NCBI GenBank assembly: GCA_022414725.1
Contig: CM039462.1
Coordinates: forward strand, 117,073,966 to 117,137,965
DNA: 64,000 bases
Source of the DNA: Microglena sp. YARC
Lineage: Eukaryota; Chlorophyta; Chlorophyceae; Chlamydomonadales; Chlamydomonadaceae
Reading direction: 5' to 3'
Part shown: piece by piece, positions 46,582-57,345 of the stretch
Numbering within the stretch: the first letter of the stretch is position 1
Layout: each line of letters opens with the position of its first letter
Position numbers and translations under genes: made by a program
The notes under the pieces: model-generated
The model's database searches: none
What the model saw: only the letters and a program-made list of their open reading frames with translations
Told to the model about the DNA's origin: nothing

Positions 46582-47459
46582 GAAAGAGGGCGGGGTGGGG
46601 GGGGGTGGGGGGGGGACCAGAAAGTTACAAATATAAGGAGATGAGACTGCAGACAAGGGAATTCGGAGAAGGGCGTTGGAGGGGGGAGATGAGGGAGGGG
46701 GGGTACGAAGGGGGAGGAGGGGCGGTATGAAGGAGGGGAGGGGGGAAAGAGTGGGGTTGGGAGGTTTTTTTTTTTTTTTTTTTTACAAAAGGGGGAACCA
46801 GGAAAAGGCGCAACTGATAAAACCTAGCCCTTTGTGACCAAGGAGAAAAGACCAAAGAAAAAAAAAAAGAACGGCTAAGGGACAGCTAAGGGACGATAAG
46901 AAGGGGGGGATAAGAAGGAGGGGGGATAAGAAGGAGGGGGGATAAGAAGGAGGGGGATAAGAGGAGGGGGGAAAGAAGGAGGGGAGGGGGGGGGAAAGAG
47001 GGGAAAGAGGGGAACAATCTGGTGGGGGGCGAGGGGGGGGAGGTATGAGGGGAGTATGAGAAGGAGAAGAGAGGTTACAGGGGAGGAGGGGCGTTGACGG
47101 TGAGGAGGTTGTGAATGGGTCCGTGGAAAAGAAATAGTGACCCACTAAGGCGATGGAAGAGGGAAGGAAAGGAAAAGGAGGGAAATGGGAGGAAGAGAGG
47201 TGGGAGATAGGAAGGGGGAAGGGATTGAAGAAGGGGAGGGGAGGATGGGGATGTAAGAGGAGGAAGGGGGGGGAGAAGGGGTGAGCAGAGGTGGGGAGAA
47301 GTTGGGATTGAAGCGGAGGAGGGGGATGGTGGGGATGGGTACAAAAGGAAGGTGGGTGGAAGGGGGGATTTGGGAGAGAAGGAGGGGAGTGTGCGTGTAG
47401 CTGTGGGCGTGGAAGGTGGCCAGAGAAACCATGTAGAATTAGATGTAAAAACCAACAAG
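46582..47459. repeat. purine-rich low-complexity block with GGGGATAAGAAGGA minisatellite
   Basis: Almost entirely G and A on the plus strand, with many G runs of 4 or more. About five units of a 13-15 bp GGGGATAAGAAGGA repeat lie at 46894-46985. A family A fragment (46765-46895) is embedded. Antisense frames rich in Pro, Ser and Leu are composition artefacts. It may be the variable 5' part of family C or a separate repeat. Confidence 0.75.
46765..46895 (-). mobile_element. family A 3'-end copy, antisense
   Basis: Poly(T) at 46765-46784 then ACAAAAGGGGGAACCAGG and the rest of the A tip, ending at GGGACG where the GGGGATAAGA minisatellite begins. The AAGA-rich target prevents a clear duplication call. 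Confidence 0.85.
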
Positions 47460-47763
47460 GTTAGAGTCATCCTCATCTTCTACGTCCTTGATGTCAAGTC
47501 CGAGAGCTGCCATTTTCTCAAAGAATTGCAGAACAGTCTCCTCATCTGCAGAAAGAAGGGGGGATGAAGGTAGGCGCCGGTTGGAAGATGGGGCATCAGA
47601 GGAGAGAGAGAGGCGTGCTGGATTGGTTGGCCGAGGAGGAGGTCTGGTAGAGGACCTGGAAGGGGAGGGTGTAGGGGAGTTGAGGTCACGGCGGCGCCAG
47701 GCAGCAGATGGGTGCGCCACGAGGGGGGTCTGTGGGAGAATGGGCCCGGTAGTCAAGAGGGTA
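47460..47763 (-). pseudogene. unidentified antisense coding-like fragment with acidic end
   Basis: The minus strand is open across this region and beyond. The middle is Pro/Ser/Arg-rich; it is followed by LLSADEETVLQFFEKMAALG and an acidic stretch DIKDVEDEDD, then a stop near 47440. The mix looks more protein-like than the flanking purine tract, but no family is recognised. It could be an ORF1 of another non-LTR element. Confidence 0.35.
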
Positions 47764-47768
47764 TGATA

Positions 47769-47830
47769 TTTTTTTTTTTTTTTTAACATAGGGAGGAACA
47801 GGAAAGGGAACATCTGATAAAACCTAGCCC
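47769..47830 (-). mobile_element. family B tip, interrupted by LINE A copy 2
   Basis: Poly(T) at 47769-47784 and 46 bp of family B 3' end, cut at CCTAGCCC exactly where the poly(T) of the next LINE starts. Confidence 0.85.
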
Positions 47831-50800
47831 TTTTTTTTTTTTTTTTTTTTTTTACAAAGGGGGGAACCAGGAAAAGGCGCAACTGATAAAACCTAGCCCT
47901 TTGTGACCAAGGAGAAAAGACCAAAGAAAAAGACAAGAACGGCTAAGGGACAGCTAAGGGACGGACACCACCTGGGCGACGTAAGGGACAAAGGAAGACG
48001 GGAACAGAAGACAAACAAACCAGAGAGGCAAGGAAGAAGCCAAAAAACAGGAAGCCCAAGAGAAGGGCTAGGACTACACAAGAAAAAAAGACCTATGAAG
48101 GATGGGGCCATAAACATTGCAACCTCTAACAGTCACCGGATCAGAAGACTGAAAGAGGAGATGCAAACTAAGGAGGACGAAAAGGAAAACTATGCGAGAA
48201 ACTAAGAGAAAAAAGGGGGGGAGGGGGGGGGGGGGGGGACTAAGGAGGCAACTGAGGGGGAAACTAAGGAGGCAACTAAGGGTGGAAACTGAACTAGGGG
48301 AAGCAAACTAAGGAGAAACTGCAAAAACAAGCCAAAAGCAGGAGGAGGCAACCAGAAAAGAAGAAAGACAACTGGAAGCAAAGCGAAAACCTAAAAGACT
48401 GGTCTGGGCATGTACAACAGGAATGAAGACAGAGATAGTATCAAGATCTAGATCTTGATCTGGATCTTAGCGCAGATCTGGACCTTGATCTTGGTCCAGA
48501 TCTAGCCCCAGATCTGGAACGTTGTCGTGTGCTGTGTCCAAATCTGGAACCTGATCCTGATCTGGGGCAGGGTCTTGATCTTGGGCTTGGGCTGGATCTA
48601 GGTCAGGGTCAAGATTGGGGCCTAGAGCTGGGGCTTGGGCTGGACCTAGGTCAGGGTCTAGATCAGGGTCTAGAGCTCGGGAATGGGCTGGTTCTGGGTC
48701 AGGGTCTAGAGCAAGGTCTAGATCCGGGTAATGGGCTGGATCTGGGGCAGGGTCTAGATCATGGTCTAGAACTAGGGCTTGGGCTGGGTCTGGGATTGGG
48801 TCTGGGATTGTAGGGAGCGCTGGGGCCATGGGGATTGTCATTTCCATGGTGCGGGTATCAGGCTCCTGGTCACCGGGAGTGACCCCAATCATGGTGCAAA
48901 AGATCGGGGGGGGTGGCCCATAAGCTTGCAAAGGAAGCCACTGTGAGAGAGCAATCTAGGCCACGCCACCAATCTTGACAGAAGGCGCCATTATCAAGGT
49001 GTCGAAGATCCGTCTGTGTGCGCATCCAGTCCCTGGCGATGGCTTGGTGAAGGTGGCCAAGGGCAAGGCAGATAGCCTTGTGGTGAAGGGGCTCAGAATG
49101 GTCCAGTCTGTCAGCCCAGGACGAACGGACCTGCCATATCGCGCCCAAGGTGGTTATACGCAGGAAGGACCACAACCTTAGGGTAGAGGGAGGAGGGGGT
49201 GTCCCGGGCCAAAGGGTGATGTCGTCACCGAGGAGGAAGAAGGGGCAACGAGGAAGGCGCTTGCCCACCGGTGAGGGTCTCCCAAGTGGAAAGGAGCCAG
49301 TCTATGACAGGGGCAGAATCAGGGCATTCCAAGAAAGCGTGAGACATTGTGTCAGCAGTGTGCAGTTGCAAACAGTCAGGGCTGGAGCAGACTTTGGAGG
49401 GAGGGTCGTCTTGGTTGACCCGTTGGAAGCGTCCTCGTTCATGAGCAAGGAACGCATTGCAGCCCAGGGTGCCATGAAGCAAGCTCCGGCAAGTGATGGT
49501 ATAAGGACGGTGGAGAGTCTTGTTCAGCGAGCGTACCCACACCTGCAAAAAAGCCTGCACGTAGAGGGAGGGAGACTTGAGGTTCGTCTTGTCTTTGAGC
49601 AGTTCTCTCCGCTGGGCCTGGACGGGAGGGGCGGACACGTTGTAAGTCCACCCAAGCGTTATGTGGGAGGTCTTCAGGGGAGGGGACTGAATAGGGGTGA
49701 CAACAAAGCGCTCTCTCTGTTGCTGAGGCAATCCATCGGGATTCAAGACCACGGAGGCCTCGCAGTCAGGGTTAGTGCTAGGGTGAGTGTCCAAGGTGGA
49801 GGGGGGTAGAATGCTCCACAGCCTGGGCCAAGCAGCACGTTCCTCGGTATAACCTGGCACAACATGGTGGGAACTGGGGCTTTGTTGCATGATATGTTGG
49901 TGAAGAAGGGCCTGACGTGCTTGGCGCACAGAGAGTTCAAGAAGGTTCACCTCAGTATCATCATGGAGGTGGAGACCCCATGTTGTTGGGTCCAGTTGGA
50001 GGTCCTCCCAAAGACCAACCAGCCATGGTTCCAAGAGCTCTTGCCTCTGGTGGGGGGGAGGCCTTGCTGGATCAGCTGCTCCTCAAAGTCTGCCCGTAAC
50101 CATGCTTCTCGAGGTTTCTTGCGTAGGGTGATGAGCGCAGCTTGGAGGTGTCCTTGGGGGGGAAGGGCAGGAAGAGTGAGAGGGTGTAACCGGCCAGAGG
50201 GCCAGACCTCCCAAAGACGGTCCTCTCCAGTGAGGGGATCTGGCCCCTCTGCAAGGGGACCAGCAGGGCCACAGGCGGGAAAGAGCTTCCATTTTGGAGG
50301 TGGAAGTTCAGGAAAGGAGGACAGCATCCCGCCAGGGGTCTGGCAGAGAGGAGAGGATGAAGTCAAGGTCTTGGACAGCAGCGGGGAGGGAGGTGAGCTC
50401 GTTGTTGATGAGCTGAGCGGATGTCCTTGAGACGGTGCCCACGGAGAGTGCTTGGGAGGAGAGCACTTGGTTTGAGGTGATGGGCATGGACGGAAAAGGA
50501 GGGGTGTTGTTTGAAGGGTGTTTCCAGTAGGATGGATTGGGGCACTGCATGGGCGGAGCGATAATTCTACGAAATGTTCAGCAGGAGAAAAGCCTCTGCA
50601 CTTTCCCGGGCCAAGTTGGTGGTGATTGAGCGATGTCCACAGAAGACGGGGCGGTAACCAGCGCATGGTATCCACTTGCCTGACCTGGAGGAAGGCGCAC
50701 AGCCTGAGAAAATCTCGTGACGGTAGAGCTGCCTGCCAGGGGTGACCTGGTGTAACTGAAGAGGAGCCATGTGGTCTTGGCCAGCATAGCAGCCCGAGTG

Positions 50801-50952
50801 GGAAGCAAGATGGGGTACAGCAAGCCCCTCCTCGATGAAAAGGAAGACGGCTGTCCCGAAGCGGGGAAGAGGTGTCCTGGACGTGGTGATTCCTCCTCCT
50901 GCACGCGCTAGAGGTTGCAACAAAGGCATTGAGAGAAGATTGCAACTGCTGG
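47831..50952 (-). mobile_element. LINE family A copy 2, 5'-truncated, antisense
   Basis: Poly(A) (47853-47831), complete 3' UTR to about 48440, Asp-Pro repeat region to about 48810, and ORF2 sequence up to 50952, where it stops next to a sense family A tip. About 3.1 kb. This copy has no nested insertion and is the best reference for empty sites of copies 1, 3 and 4. Confidence 0.9.
48467..50950 (-). pseudogene. LINE A copy 2 ORF2 C-terminal half
   Basis: A 269-codon frame (50034-49225) holds the zinc motif at residues 216-237: Cys216, Cys221, His232, Cys237 (C-x4-C-x10-H-x4-C), preceded by TLHRPYTITCRSLLHGTL. This is the zf-RVT arrangement after LINE reverse transcriptases. A separate 154-codon frame (48931-48467) encodes the extreme C-terminus, about 110 residues dominated by Asp-Pro, Asp-Leu and Ala-Pro. 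An upstream 338-codon frame (50963-49947) is mainly out of register with the RT thumb. At least two frameshifts separate these, so the copy is dead. Confidence 0.82.
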
Positions 50953-51216
50953 TCTTTTTTCATAGGTCATTTTTCTTAGTAGTCCTAGCCCCTTCTCTTG
51001 GGCTTCCTGTTTTTGGCTTCTTCCTTGCCTCTCTGGTTTGTTTGTCTTCTGTTCCTGTCCTCCTTTGTCCCTTACGTCGCCCAGGTGGTGTCCTTCCCTT
51101 AGCTGTCCCTTAGCCGTTCTTGTCTTTTCTTTGGTCTTTTCTCCTTTGTCACAAAGGGCTAGGTTTGATCAGTTGCGCCTTTTCCTAGTTCCCCCCTTTA
51201 TGAAAAAAAAAAAAAG
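50953..51216 (+). mobile_element. family A 3'-end copy, sense, at the junction of two antisense LINE copies
   Basis: About 250 bp of A 3' UTR with 13 A (51204-51216). To its left is the broken 5' end of copy 2 and to its right the 3' UTR of copy 3, which lacks its own poly(A). The insertion probably landed in the 3' UTR of copy 3 and the sequence between was lost, or the two LINE pieces were joined by recombination. Confidence 0.8.
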
Positions 51217-52113
51217 GGGAAGCCCCAAACTAAGGTGAGAAAAACTGCCCAAAAACAAGCCAAAAGCAGGGAGGCAACCAGAAAAGAAGAAAGACAACTG
51301 GAAGCAAAGCGAAAACCTAAAAGACTGGTCTGGTTAGGTAAACAACAGGAATGAAGACAGAGACAGTATCAAGATCTAGATCTTGATCTGGATCTTAGCG
51401 CAGATCTGGACCTTGATCTTGGTCCAGATCTAGCCCCAGATCTGGAACGTTGTCGTGTGCTGTGTCCAAATCTGGAACCTGATCCTGATCTGGGGCAGGG
51501 TCTTGATCTTGGGCTTGGGCTGGATCTAAGGTCAGGGTCAAGATCGGGCCTAGAGCTGGGCTTGGGCTGGCCATAGGTCAGGGTCTTAGATCAGGGTCTA
51601 GAGCTCGGGAATGGGCTGGGTCTGGGTCAGGGTCAGGGTAAGGTAGCAATGTCTAGATCCGGGTAATGGGCTGGATCTGGGTCAGGGTCTAGATCAGGGT
51701 CTAGAACTAGGGCTTGGGCTGGGTCTGGGATTGGGTCTGGGATTGAGGGAGCGCTGGGGCCATGGGGATTGTCATTTCCCATGGTGTGGGTATCAGGCTC
51801 CTGGTCACCGGGAGCGTGACCCCCAATCATGGTGCAAAAGATCGGGGGGGTGGCCCATAAGCTTGCAAAGGAAAGCCACTGTGAGAGAGCAATTCTAGGC
51901 CACGCCACCAATCGTGACAGAAGGCGCCATTATCAAGGTGTCGAAGATCCGTCTGTGTGCGCATCCAGTCCCTGGCGATGGCTTGGTGAAGGTGGCCAAG
52001 GGCAAGCAAATAGCCTTGTGGTGAAGGGGCTCAGAATGCCGTCCAGTCTGTCAGCCGGACGAACGGACTGCCATATCGCGCCCAAGGTGGCTTTATCGCA
52101 GGAAGGACCACAA

Positions 52114-52170
52114 GTCAGTTGAGCCTTTTCCTGGTTCCCCCCTTGTGTAAAAAAAAAAAAAAAAAAAAAA
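52114..52170 (+). mobile_element. 35-nt family A tip with poly(A)
   Basis: GTCAGTTGAGCC to CTTGTGT plus 22 A splits GGACCACAA from CTTAGGGTAG; the intact site is at about 49166. Confidence 0.85.
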
Positions 52171-52214
52171 CTTAGGGTAGAGGGAGGAGGGGGTGACCCG
52201 GCCAAAGGATGATT

Positions 52215-52335
52215 TGTTTTTTTTTTTTTTTTTTTTTTACATAGGGAGGAACCAGGAAAGGAACATCGATAAAACCTAGCCCTATGTGACCAAGAGAAAG
52301 AAAAAACAAAGAAGAAGACTAGATACATGACCAAA
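52215..52335 (-). mobile_element. 120-bp family B tip
   Basis: Poly(T) at 52217-52238 then ACATAGGGAGGAACCAGG. GATG is found on both sides, and the empty site is at about 49217. Confidence 0.82.
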
Positions 52336-53234
52336 AGTGATGGTCGTCGCCGAGGAGGAAAAAGGGGCAACGAGGAAGGCGCTGCCCACCGTGAGGGTCT
52401 CCCAAGTGGAAAGGAGCCAGTCTATGACAGGGCAGAATCAGGGCATTCCAAGAAAGCGTGAGAACATTGTAGTCAGCAGTGTGCAGCTGCAAGCAGTCAG
52501 GCTGCTTAGAGCAGACTATGGAGGGGGGTCGTCTTGCCATTCCTTCGTTGACCCGTTGGAAGCGTCCTCGTACATGAGCAAGGACGACGCATTGCAGCCC
52601 AGGGTGCCATGAATCAAGCTCCGCAAGTGATCGTATAAGGACGTGGAGAGTCTTGTCAGCGAGCGTACCCACACCTGCGAAAGCCTGCACGTAGAGGGAG
52701 GAGACTTGAGGTTCCGACTTGTCTTTGAGCAAAAGTATTCTCCCTATGTGACCAAAAAGGAAGAAAAACCAAAGAAAAGACTAGAAGACATGGACCAAAA
52801 GTCCGCTAAGACAAAAGATCCAAGACAACAGACGAAAAGACTTGATGACAAAAGAACGAGGGACACAAACTAATTACTAGGAGGACAAAGGACAAAGGGC
52901 CTTCCGAGCACCACCCCGACCTCCAAGCAACACTGTTCCTCCCCAACCAATAAAACACCACTGTAACCTCCAAGAGCAACACAGAAAAAGAAGGAAAGGC
53001 ATGCACCCGAAGGTCTTGCTGATCTAGATTAAAACACTGCAGGGCATCACTCCTGTAGCAAACCAGAAAAAAAGGCCAGTGCATTAGGGCATCACTCCTT
53101 TAGCAAACCAGCACATACTCTCAGCAACCTAGTAACATGTCGCTAGGTCACCCATGCAGACAGCAAGCTCTGCAAAGACGACCAGACGCGCCGGCATGCA
53201 ACAAAAAACAGGACAGGCCAAAGCTAACACTAAC

Positions 53235-53293
53235 CTGTGTCGGGAGACCAACCTCCTGGGATGAAAATCTTTCACAAAGTAAAAAAAAAAAAA
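53235..53293 (+). mobile_element. family C tip, sense
   Basis: TGTGTCGGGAGACC to CTTTCACAAAGT plus 13 A; matches the minus strand of 45864 onward. Confidence 0.82.
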
Positions 53294-53316
53294 TATATAT
53301 AATAACAAGGTACATT

Positions 53317-53809
53317 ATTTTTTTTTTTTTTTTTTGTTTTTACAAAGGGGGAACCAGGAAAAGCGCAACTGATAAAACCTAGCCCTTTGTGACCAAAGGA
53401 GAAAAGACCAAAGAAAAAGACAAGAACGGCTAAGGGACAGCTAAGGGACGGACACAAACTGGGCGACGTAAGGGACAAAGGGGACAGGAACAGAAGACAA
53501 ACAAACCAGAGAGAGGCAAGGAAGAAGCCAAAAACAGGAAGCCCAAGAGAAGGGCTAGACTACTAAGAAAAAAACCTATGAAGGGGGGGGCCATAACATT
53601 TCAACCTCTAACCGTCACCGGATCAGAAGACTGAAAGAGGAGATGCAAACTAAGGAGGACTAAAAGGAAAACTATGCGAGAAACTAAGAGAAAAAAGGGG
53701 GGAGGGGGGGGGGGGGGGGGGGACTAAGGAGGCAACTGAGGGGGAAACTAAGGAGGCAACTAAGGGTGGAAACTGAACTAGGGGAAGCAAACTAAGGGAG
53801 AAACTGCAA
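53317..53809 (-). mobile_element. family A 3' UTR copy, about 490 bp
   Basis: Poly(T) at 53317-53335, then the A 3' UTR as far as the AAACTGCAAA segment, including a long G run (53703-53722). The insertion is in an A-rich part of family B, so its duplication is obscured by A runs. Confidence 0.85.
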
Positions 53810-53979
53810 AAAAAATCTAAAGAAGCAAATCAAACTCCTTAGAAAACGTCCTGGACGGTGAAAGGGTAGAACTCCCACAAGATCCACTGACCAGCAAGGA
53901 AAACCTTAAAGGCGCACTAAAGCAGCTGGCACTTTGAAGCAAATAAACCGGTAGCCTGAGCATCAGGGCATCACTCCAT

Positions 53980-54690
53980 GGGGGTTTGGAGAATGGGATA
54001 AGGGAGAGGTGGAGGGTAGGAAAGGGGGGAGAGGACAGATCTGGCCGTAGCTGTGACTTTCACTTTGTGCGAGTGGCCCGAGATGGTCCAGTCTCGTTGG
54101 GCGAGGGGAAAAGGGTCCACAGAAGGGTGGTTGGAAGAGATGATGCCCAAATAGTGGAGGTGTTCTTCACTGCTGGGCGGGAGAGAGAACTCCATGTAAG
54201 AGGAAGGGAGCATAATACTCAGCCAAGATGGTAAAAGAGGAGGGGGGATAACTTGAAGCAGAGAGGAAAGCAGATGCCACACCAATGCGGTGGTATTCCA
54301 GTCGCAAACCTCGGAGTTTGAGGGTAACTGATCGAGGGTCATGGGGCTGGAAGTCAGAGTGGGGGAAGAGAACGAAAGTGGTCCCCAGAGCAATGTCGGC
54401 AGGTGTTGGAGGGCAGATGGGAAGGAAGGGGGGGGGGCATGAAGCGGCTGTCTAGCCGGGAAACCAGCATACGGTTGGTGAAGGGTTGAAGCCGGGGGGG
54501 GGAAGGAGATGATGCCTGATGGAAGGAGGACAAGATGGATGTTATGGAGCCGGGTGAAAGCGTGTTTAGCAGCTATGCCATCTCGGAGTGGAACGAAGAG
54601 TATCATGAGGTGACACGATTTGCTAGCGCGCGTGCAGAAGGGCAAGGGAGGAACTGTACACCTGAGACCCAGGGAATAAGTTGTTCAAAG
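53980..54690 (-). pseudogene. LINE reverse-transcriptase fragment, antisense
   Basis: A 225-codon minus frame (54645-53971). The beginning, LFVPLRDGIAAKHAFTRLHN, suits the strand after the RT catalytic box, and EEHLHYLGIISSN corresponds to the YLGxP block that follows it by about 150 residues. The YADD box itself is not readable. Similarity to the RT of LINE A copy 1 in this zone is not obvious, so it may belong to a diverged family. It abuts a sense LINE A piece head to head at about 54690-54701. Confidence 0.55.
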
Positions 54691-54700
54691 AGGAAAGCCA

Positions 54701-56326
54701 GCAGTCTTTGGAGGACCTCCTACTGACCCAACAACATAGGGTCTCCACCTCCATGATTTTTTTTTTTTTTTTTTTTTAATATTATGATGATACTGAGGTG
54801 AACCTTCTTGAACTCTCTGTGCGCCAAGCACGCAGGCCCTTCTTCACCAAATATCATGCAACAAAGCCCCAGTTCCCCACCATGTTGTGCCAGGTTATAC
54901 CGAGGAACGTGCTGCTTGGCCCAGGCTGTGGAGCATTCTACCCCCCTCCACCTTGACACTCACCCTAGCACTAACCCTGACCTGCGAGGCCTCCGTGGTC
55001 TTGAATCCCGATGGATTGCCTCAGCAACAGAGAGAGCGCTTGTTGTCACCCCTATTCCAGTCCCCTCCCCTGAAGACCTCCCACAGAACGCTTGGTGGAC
55101 TTAACAACGTGTCGCCCCTCCCGTCCAGGCCCAGCGGAGAGAACTGCCTCAAAGACAAGACGAACCTCAAGTCTCCCTCCCTCTACGTGCAGGCTTTTTG
55201 CAGGGTGTGGGTACGCCTCGCTGACAAGACTCTCCACCGTCCTTATACCATCACTTGCCGGAGCTTGCTTCATGGCACCCTGGGCTGCAATGCGTTCCTT
55301 GCTCATGTACGAGGACGCTTCCAACGGGTCAACCAAGACGACCCCCCCTCCATAGTCTGCTCCAGCCCTGACTGCTTGCAGCTGCACACTGCTGACAACA
55401 ATGGTCTCACGCTTTCTTGGAATGCCCTGATTCTGCCCCTGTCATAGACTGGCTCCCTTCCACTTGGGAGACCCTCACCGGTGGGCAGCGCCTTCCTCGT
55501 TGCCCCTTCTTCCTCCTTGCTGACGACATCACCCTTTGGCCCGGGACACCCCCTCCTCCCTCTACCCTAAGGTTGTGGTCCTTCCTGCGTATAACCACCT
55601 TGGGCGCCATATGGCAGGTCCGTTCGTCCTGGGCTGACAGACTGGACCATTCTGAGCCCCTTCACCACAAGGCTATCTGCCTTGCCCTTGGCCACTTCAC
55701 CAAGCCATCGCCAGGGACTGGATGCGCCACACAGACGGATCTTCGACACCTTGATAATGGCGCCTTCTGTCAAGATTGGTGGCGTGGCCTAGATTGCTCT
55801 CTCACAGTGGCTTCCTTTGCAAAGCTTATGGGCCACCCCCCCGATCTTTTGCACCATGATTGGGTCACTCCCGGTGACCAGGAGCCTGATACCCGCACCA
55901 TGGAAATGACAATCCCCATGGCCCCAGCGCTCCCTACAATCCCAGACCCAATCCCAGACCCAGCCCAAGCCTAGTTCTAGACCCTGATCTAGACCCTGAC
56001 CCAGATCCAGCCCATTACCCGGATCTAGACCTTGCTCTAGACCCTGACCCAGACCCAGCCCATTCCCCGAGCTCTAGACCCTGATCTAGACCCGACCTAG
56101 GTCCAGCCCAAGCCCCAGCTCTAGGCCCCCGATCTTGACCCTGACCTAGATCGAGCCCAAGCCCCAAGATCAAGACCCTGCCCCCGATCAGGATCAGGTT
56201 CCAGATTTGGACACAGCACACGACAACGTTCCAGATCTGGGCTAGATCTGACCAAGATCAAGGTCCAGATCTGCGCTAAGATCCAGATCAAGATCTAGAT
56301 CTTGATACTGTCTCTGTCTTCATTCC
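54701..56326 (+). mobile_element. LINE family A copy 4, sense, ORF2 C-terminal half
   Basis: Reads in the sense direction from GGAGGACCTCC through a 186-codon frame (54887-55447) covering the region up to and including part of the zinc motif (IVCSSPDCLQLHTAD). Another 186-codon frame (55417-55974) covers ECPDSAPVIDWL to the start of the Asp-Pro tail, and hexanucleotide repeats continue to about 56310. One frameshift lies within the zinc motif (about 55400) and more in the tail. Only the first bases of the 3' UTR are present; then the family C poly(T) begins. A T-only insertion sits at 54757-54777. Confidence 0.85.
54757..54777. repeat. T-only insertion in LINE copy 4
   Basis: About 21 T plus AATATT split the sequence that is CCTCCATGATGATACTG in the other copies. 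ATGAT appears on both sides, so it looks like a retro-insertion made only of a tail. Confidence 0.7.
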
Positions 56327-56898
56327 TTTTTTTTTTTTTTTTTAGTTGTGAAAGGACTTTCACCCCAGGAGGTGGGTCTCCCGACCCAAAACAGCGACAC
56401 GGAGGATTCAGTTCGAATGGTGGTGCCACTCCTACAATATGCAAAGTAGGCGCACTTAGGGTTGGTGAGAGATACCAACCCACGACCAAACGAACATTCA
56501 CCACTACCCCTGTTGACCACGGCAGACAAAAGTAAAAAAGAAAAAGAAAAAAAAGACAAGCTCCCTGCCATGGTCGTTAGAGGCGGAATCAAGGAGACAT
56601 AACTAGAGAACCACCACGAGGGCAGAAATCCGACAGTACTTCCCTACAAGGTTTGCTTAGGGCCAGGACGCCAAATACTGAGGAATCGAACACCACACCA
56701 CCCCCTTCCTACTCTCGCAAGTAGGGTCGATACAGCAAGGGTACTGTAGATCACAAGGGATGTAGAACAACACACATTTGTAACTCAGCCTGCGTGTCCT
56801 GCAATCTAACGCCGCCCCTAACCGCTAAGGTAAACCTCGGCAAGCCAGGAAAAAGAGCAATCTCCAGTGGAACTATGGTCTGGGCGATTTTCTCGCCC
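56327..56898 (-). mobile_element. family C SINE-like element, copy 2
   Basis: Poly(T) at 56327-56343 followed by the same body as copy 1 (45864). The B-box equivalent on the minus strand is GTGTTCGATTCC (about 56693-56682). It lacks the A-tip insertion of copy 1 but has a 25-bp A-rich insertion at about 56529-56553 flanked by AGACAA. The 5' portion carries the GGGCG...CGCCC inverted repeats, where it merges with the GT-rich tandem duplication. Confidence 0.7.
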
Positions 56899-57345
56899 AG
56901 ACCGGTCTATTTGGGCGAATTTCACGCCCAGACAAGGTGGTTGTGTTGTGTGGGGGGGGTGAGGGGTGTGTTGTGAAGGTATGTGGGTGGTAAGTTGTAA
57001 GAACGTGTGGTGATGGGGAGAGAGTGTGTGGTTATGTGTGATGTGGTGGGGGAGTGAGTGTGGGTTAGGTGGTGAAGAGGGAAGGTGTGAGTGTGTGTGT
57101 TTGGAGGGGATTTACTGGCCCCAGACCGGTCTAGGCGACTCGCACGCCCTGGCCAGGGTTGTGGTGGTGGGGTGGGAGTGAGGGGTGTGATGTGAAGGTT
57201 GGTGGTGGTGTGTAGTAAAGAACGTGTTGTGATAGGGGGGTGAGTGAGTGGTTATGGGTGGTGTGGTGGGGGAGTGAGATTGTGGGGATGGTGGTCAAGA
57301 GGGGTATGTGTGTGGGGGGGGGGAGGTGGGAGGAGGGGGGAGTGT
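56899..57345 (+). repeat. GT-rich tandem duplication, two units of about 224 bp
   Basis: Each unit begins with the palindrome AGACCGGTCT (56899 and 57123), then a GGCG..CACGCCC pair, then TG-rich sequence with shared words GGTGTGTTGTGAAGG and GGTGGGGGAGTGAG. The units are about 80% alike by eye. Confidence 0.8.

Larger units (their letters stand above)
51217..52737 (-). mobile_element. LINE family A copy 3, fragment
   Basis: Contains 3' UTR (51217-51365), the Asp-Pro repeat region (about 51365-51745) and ORF2 C-terminal sequence including the zinc motif region (about 52520). Frames are short and broken (longest 145 codons, 52370-51933, mostly insert). It carries a sense A tip at 52114-52170 and a B tip at 52215-52335. 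It ends at 52737 inside ORF2 at a TTCTCC shared with family B, which suggests a recombination joint rather than a clean 5' truncation. Confidence 0.82.
52738..53979 (-). mobile_element. family B copy with nested C and A fragments
   Basis: It matches the 34884-36149 element from CCCTATGTGACC onward, including CAAACTAATTACTAGGAGGA, the CCACC...CCAAGCAACACTG block and the GCATCACTCC repeats. Its poly(A) end is missing. It is interrupted by a sense family C tip (53235-53293) and an antisense family A copy (53317-53809), and resumes at 53810. Non-coding. Confidence 0.82.

Noticed and set aside
48529..48813. Plus-strand frame rich in Gly-Leu-Asp
   Set aside because: It is the shadow of the hexanucleotide repeat coding for the Asp-Pro tail of LINE ORF2 on the other strand.
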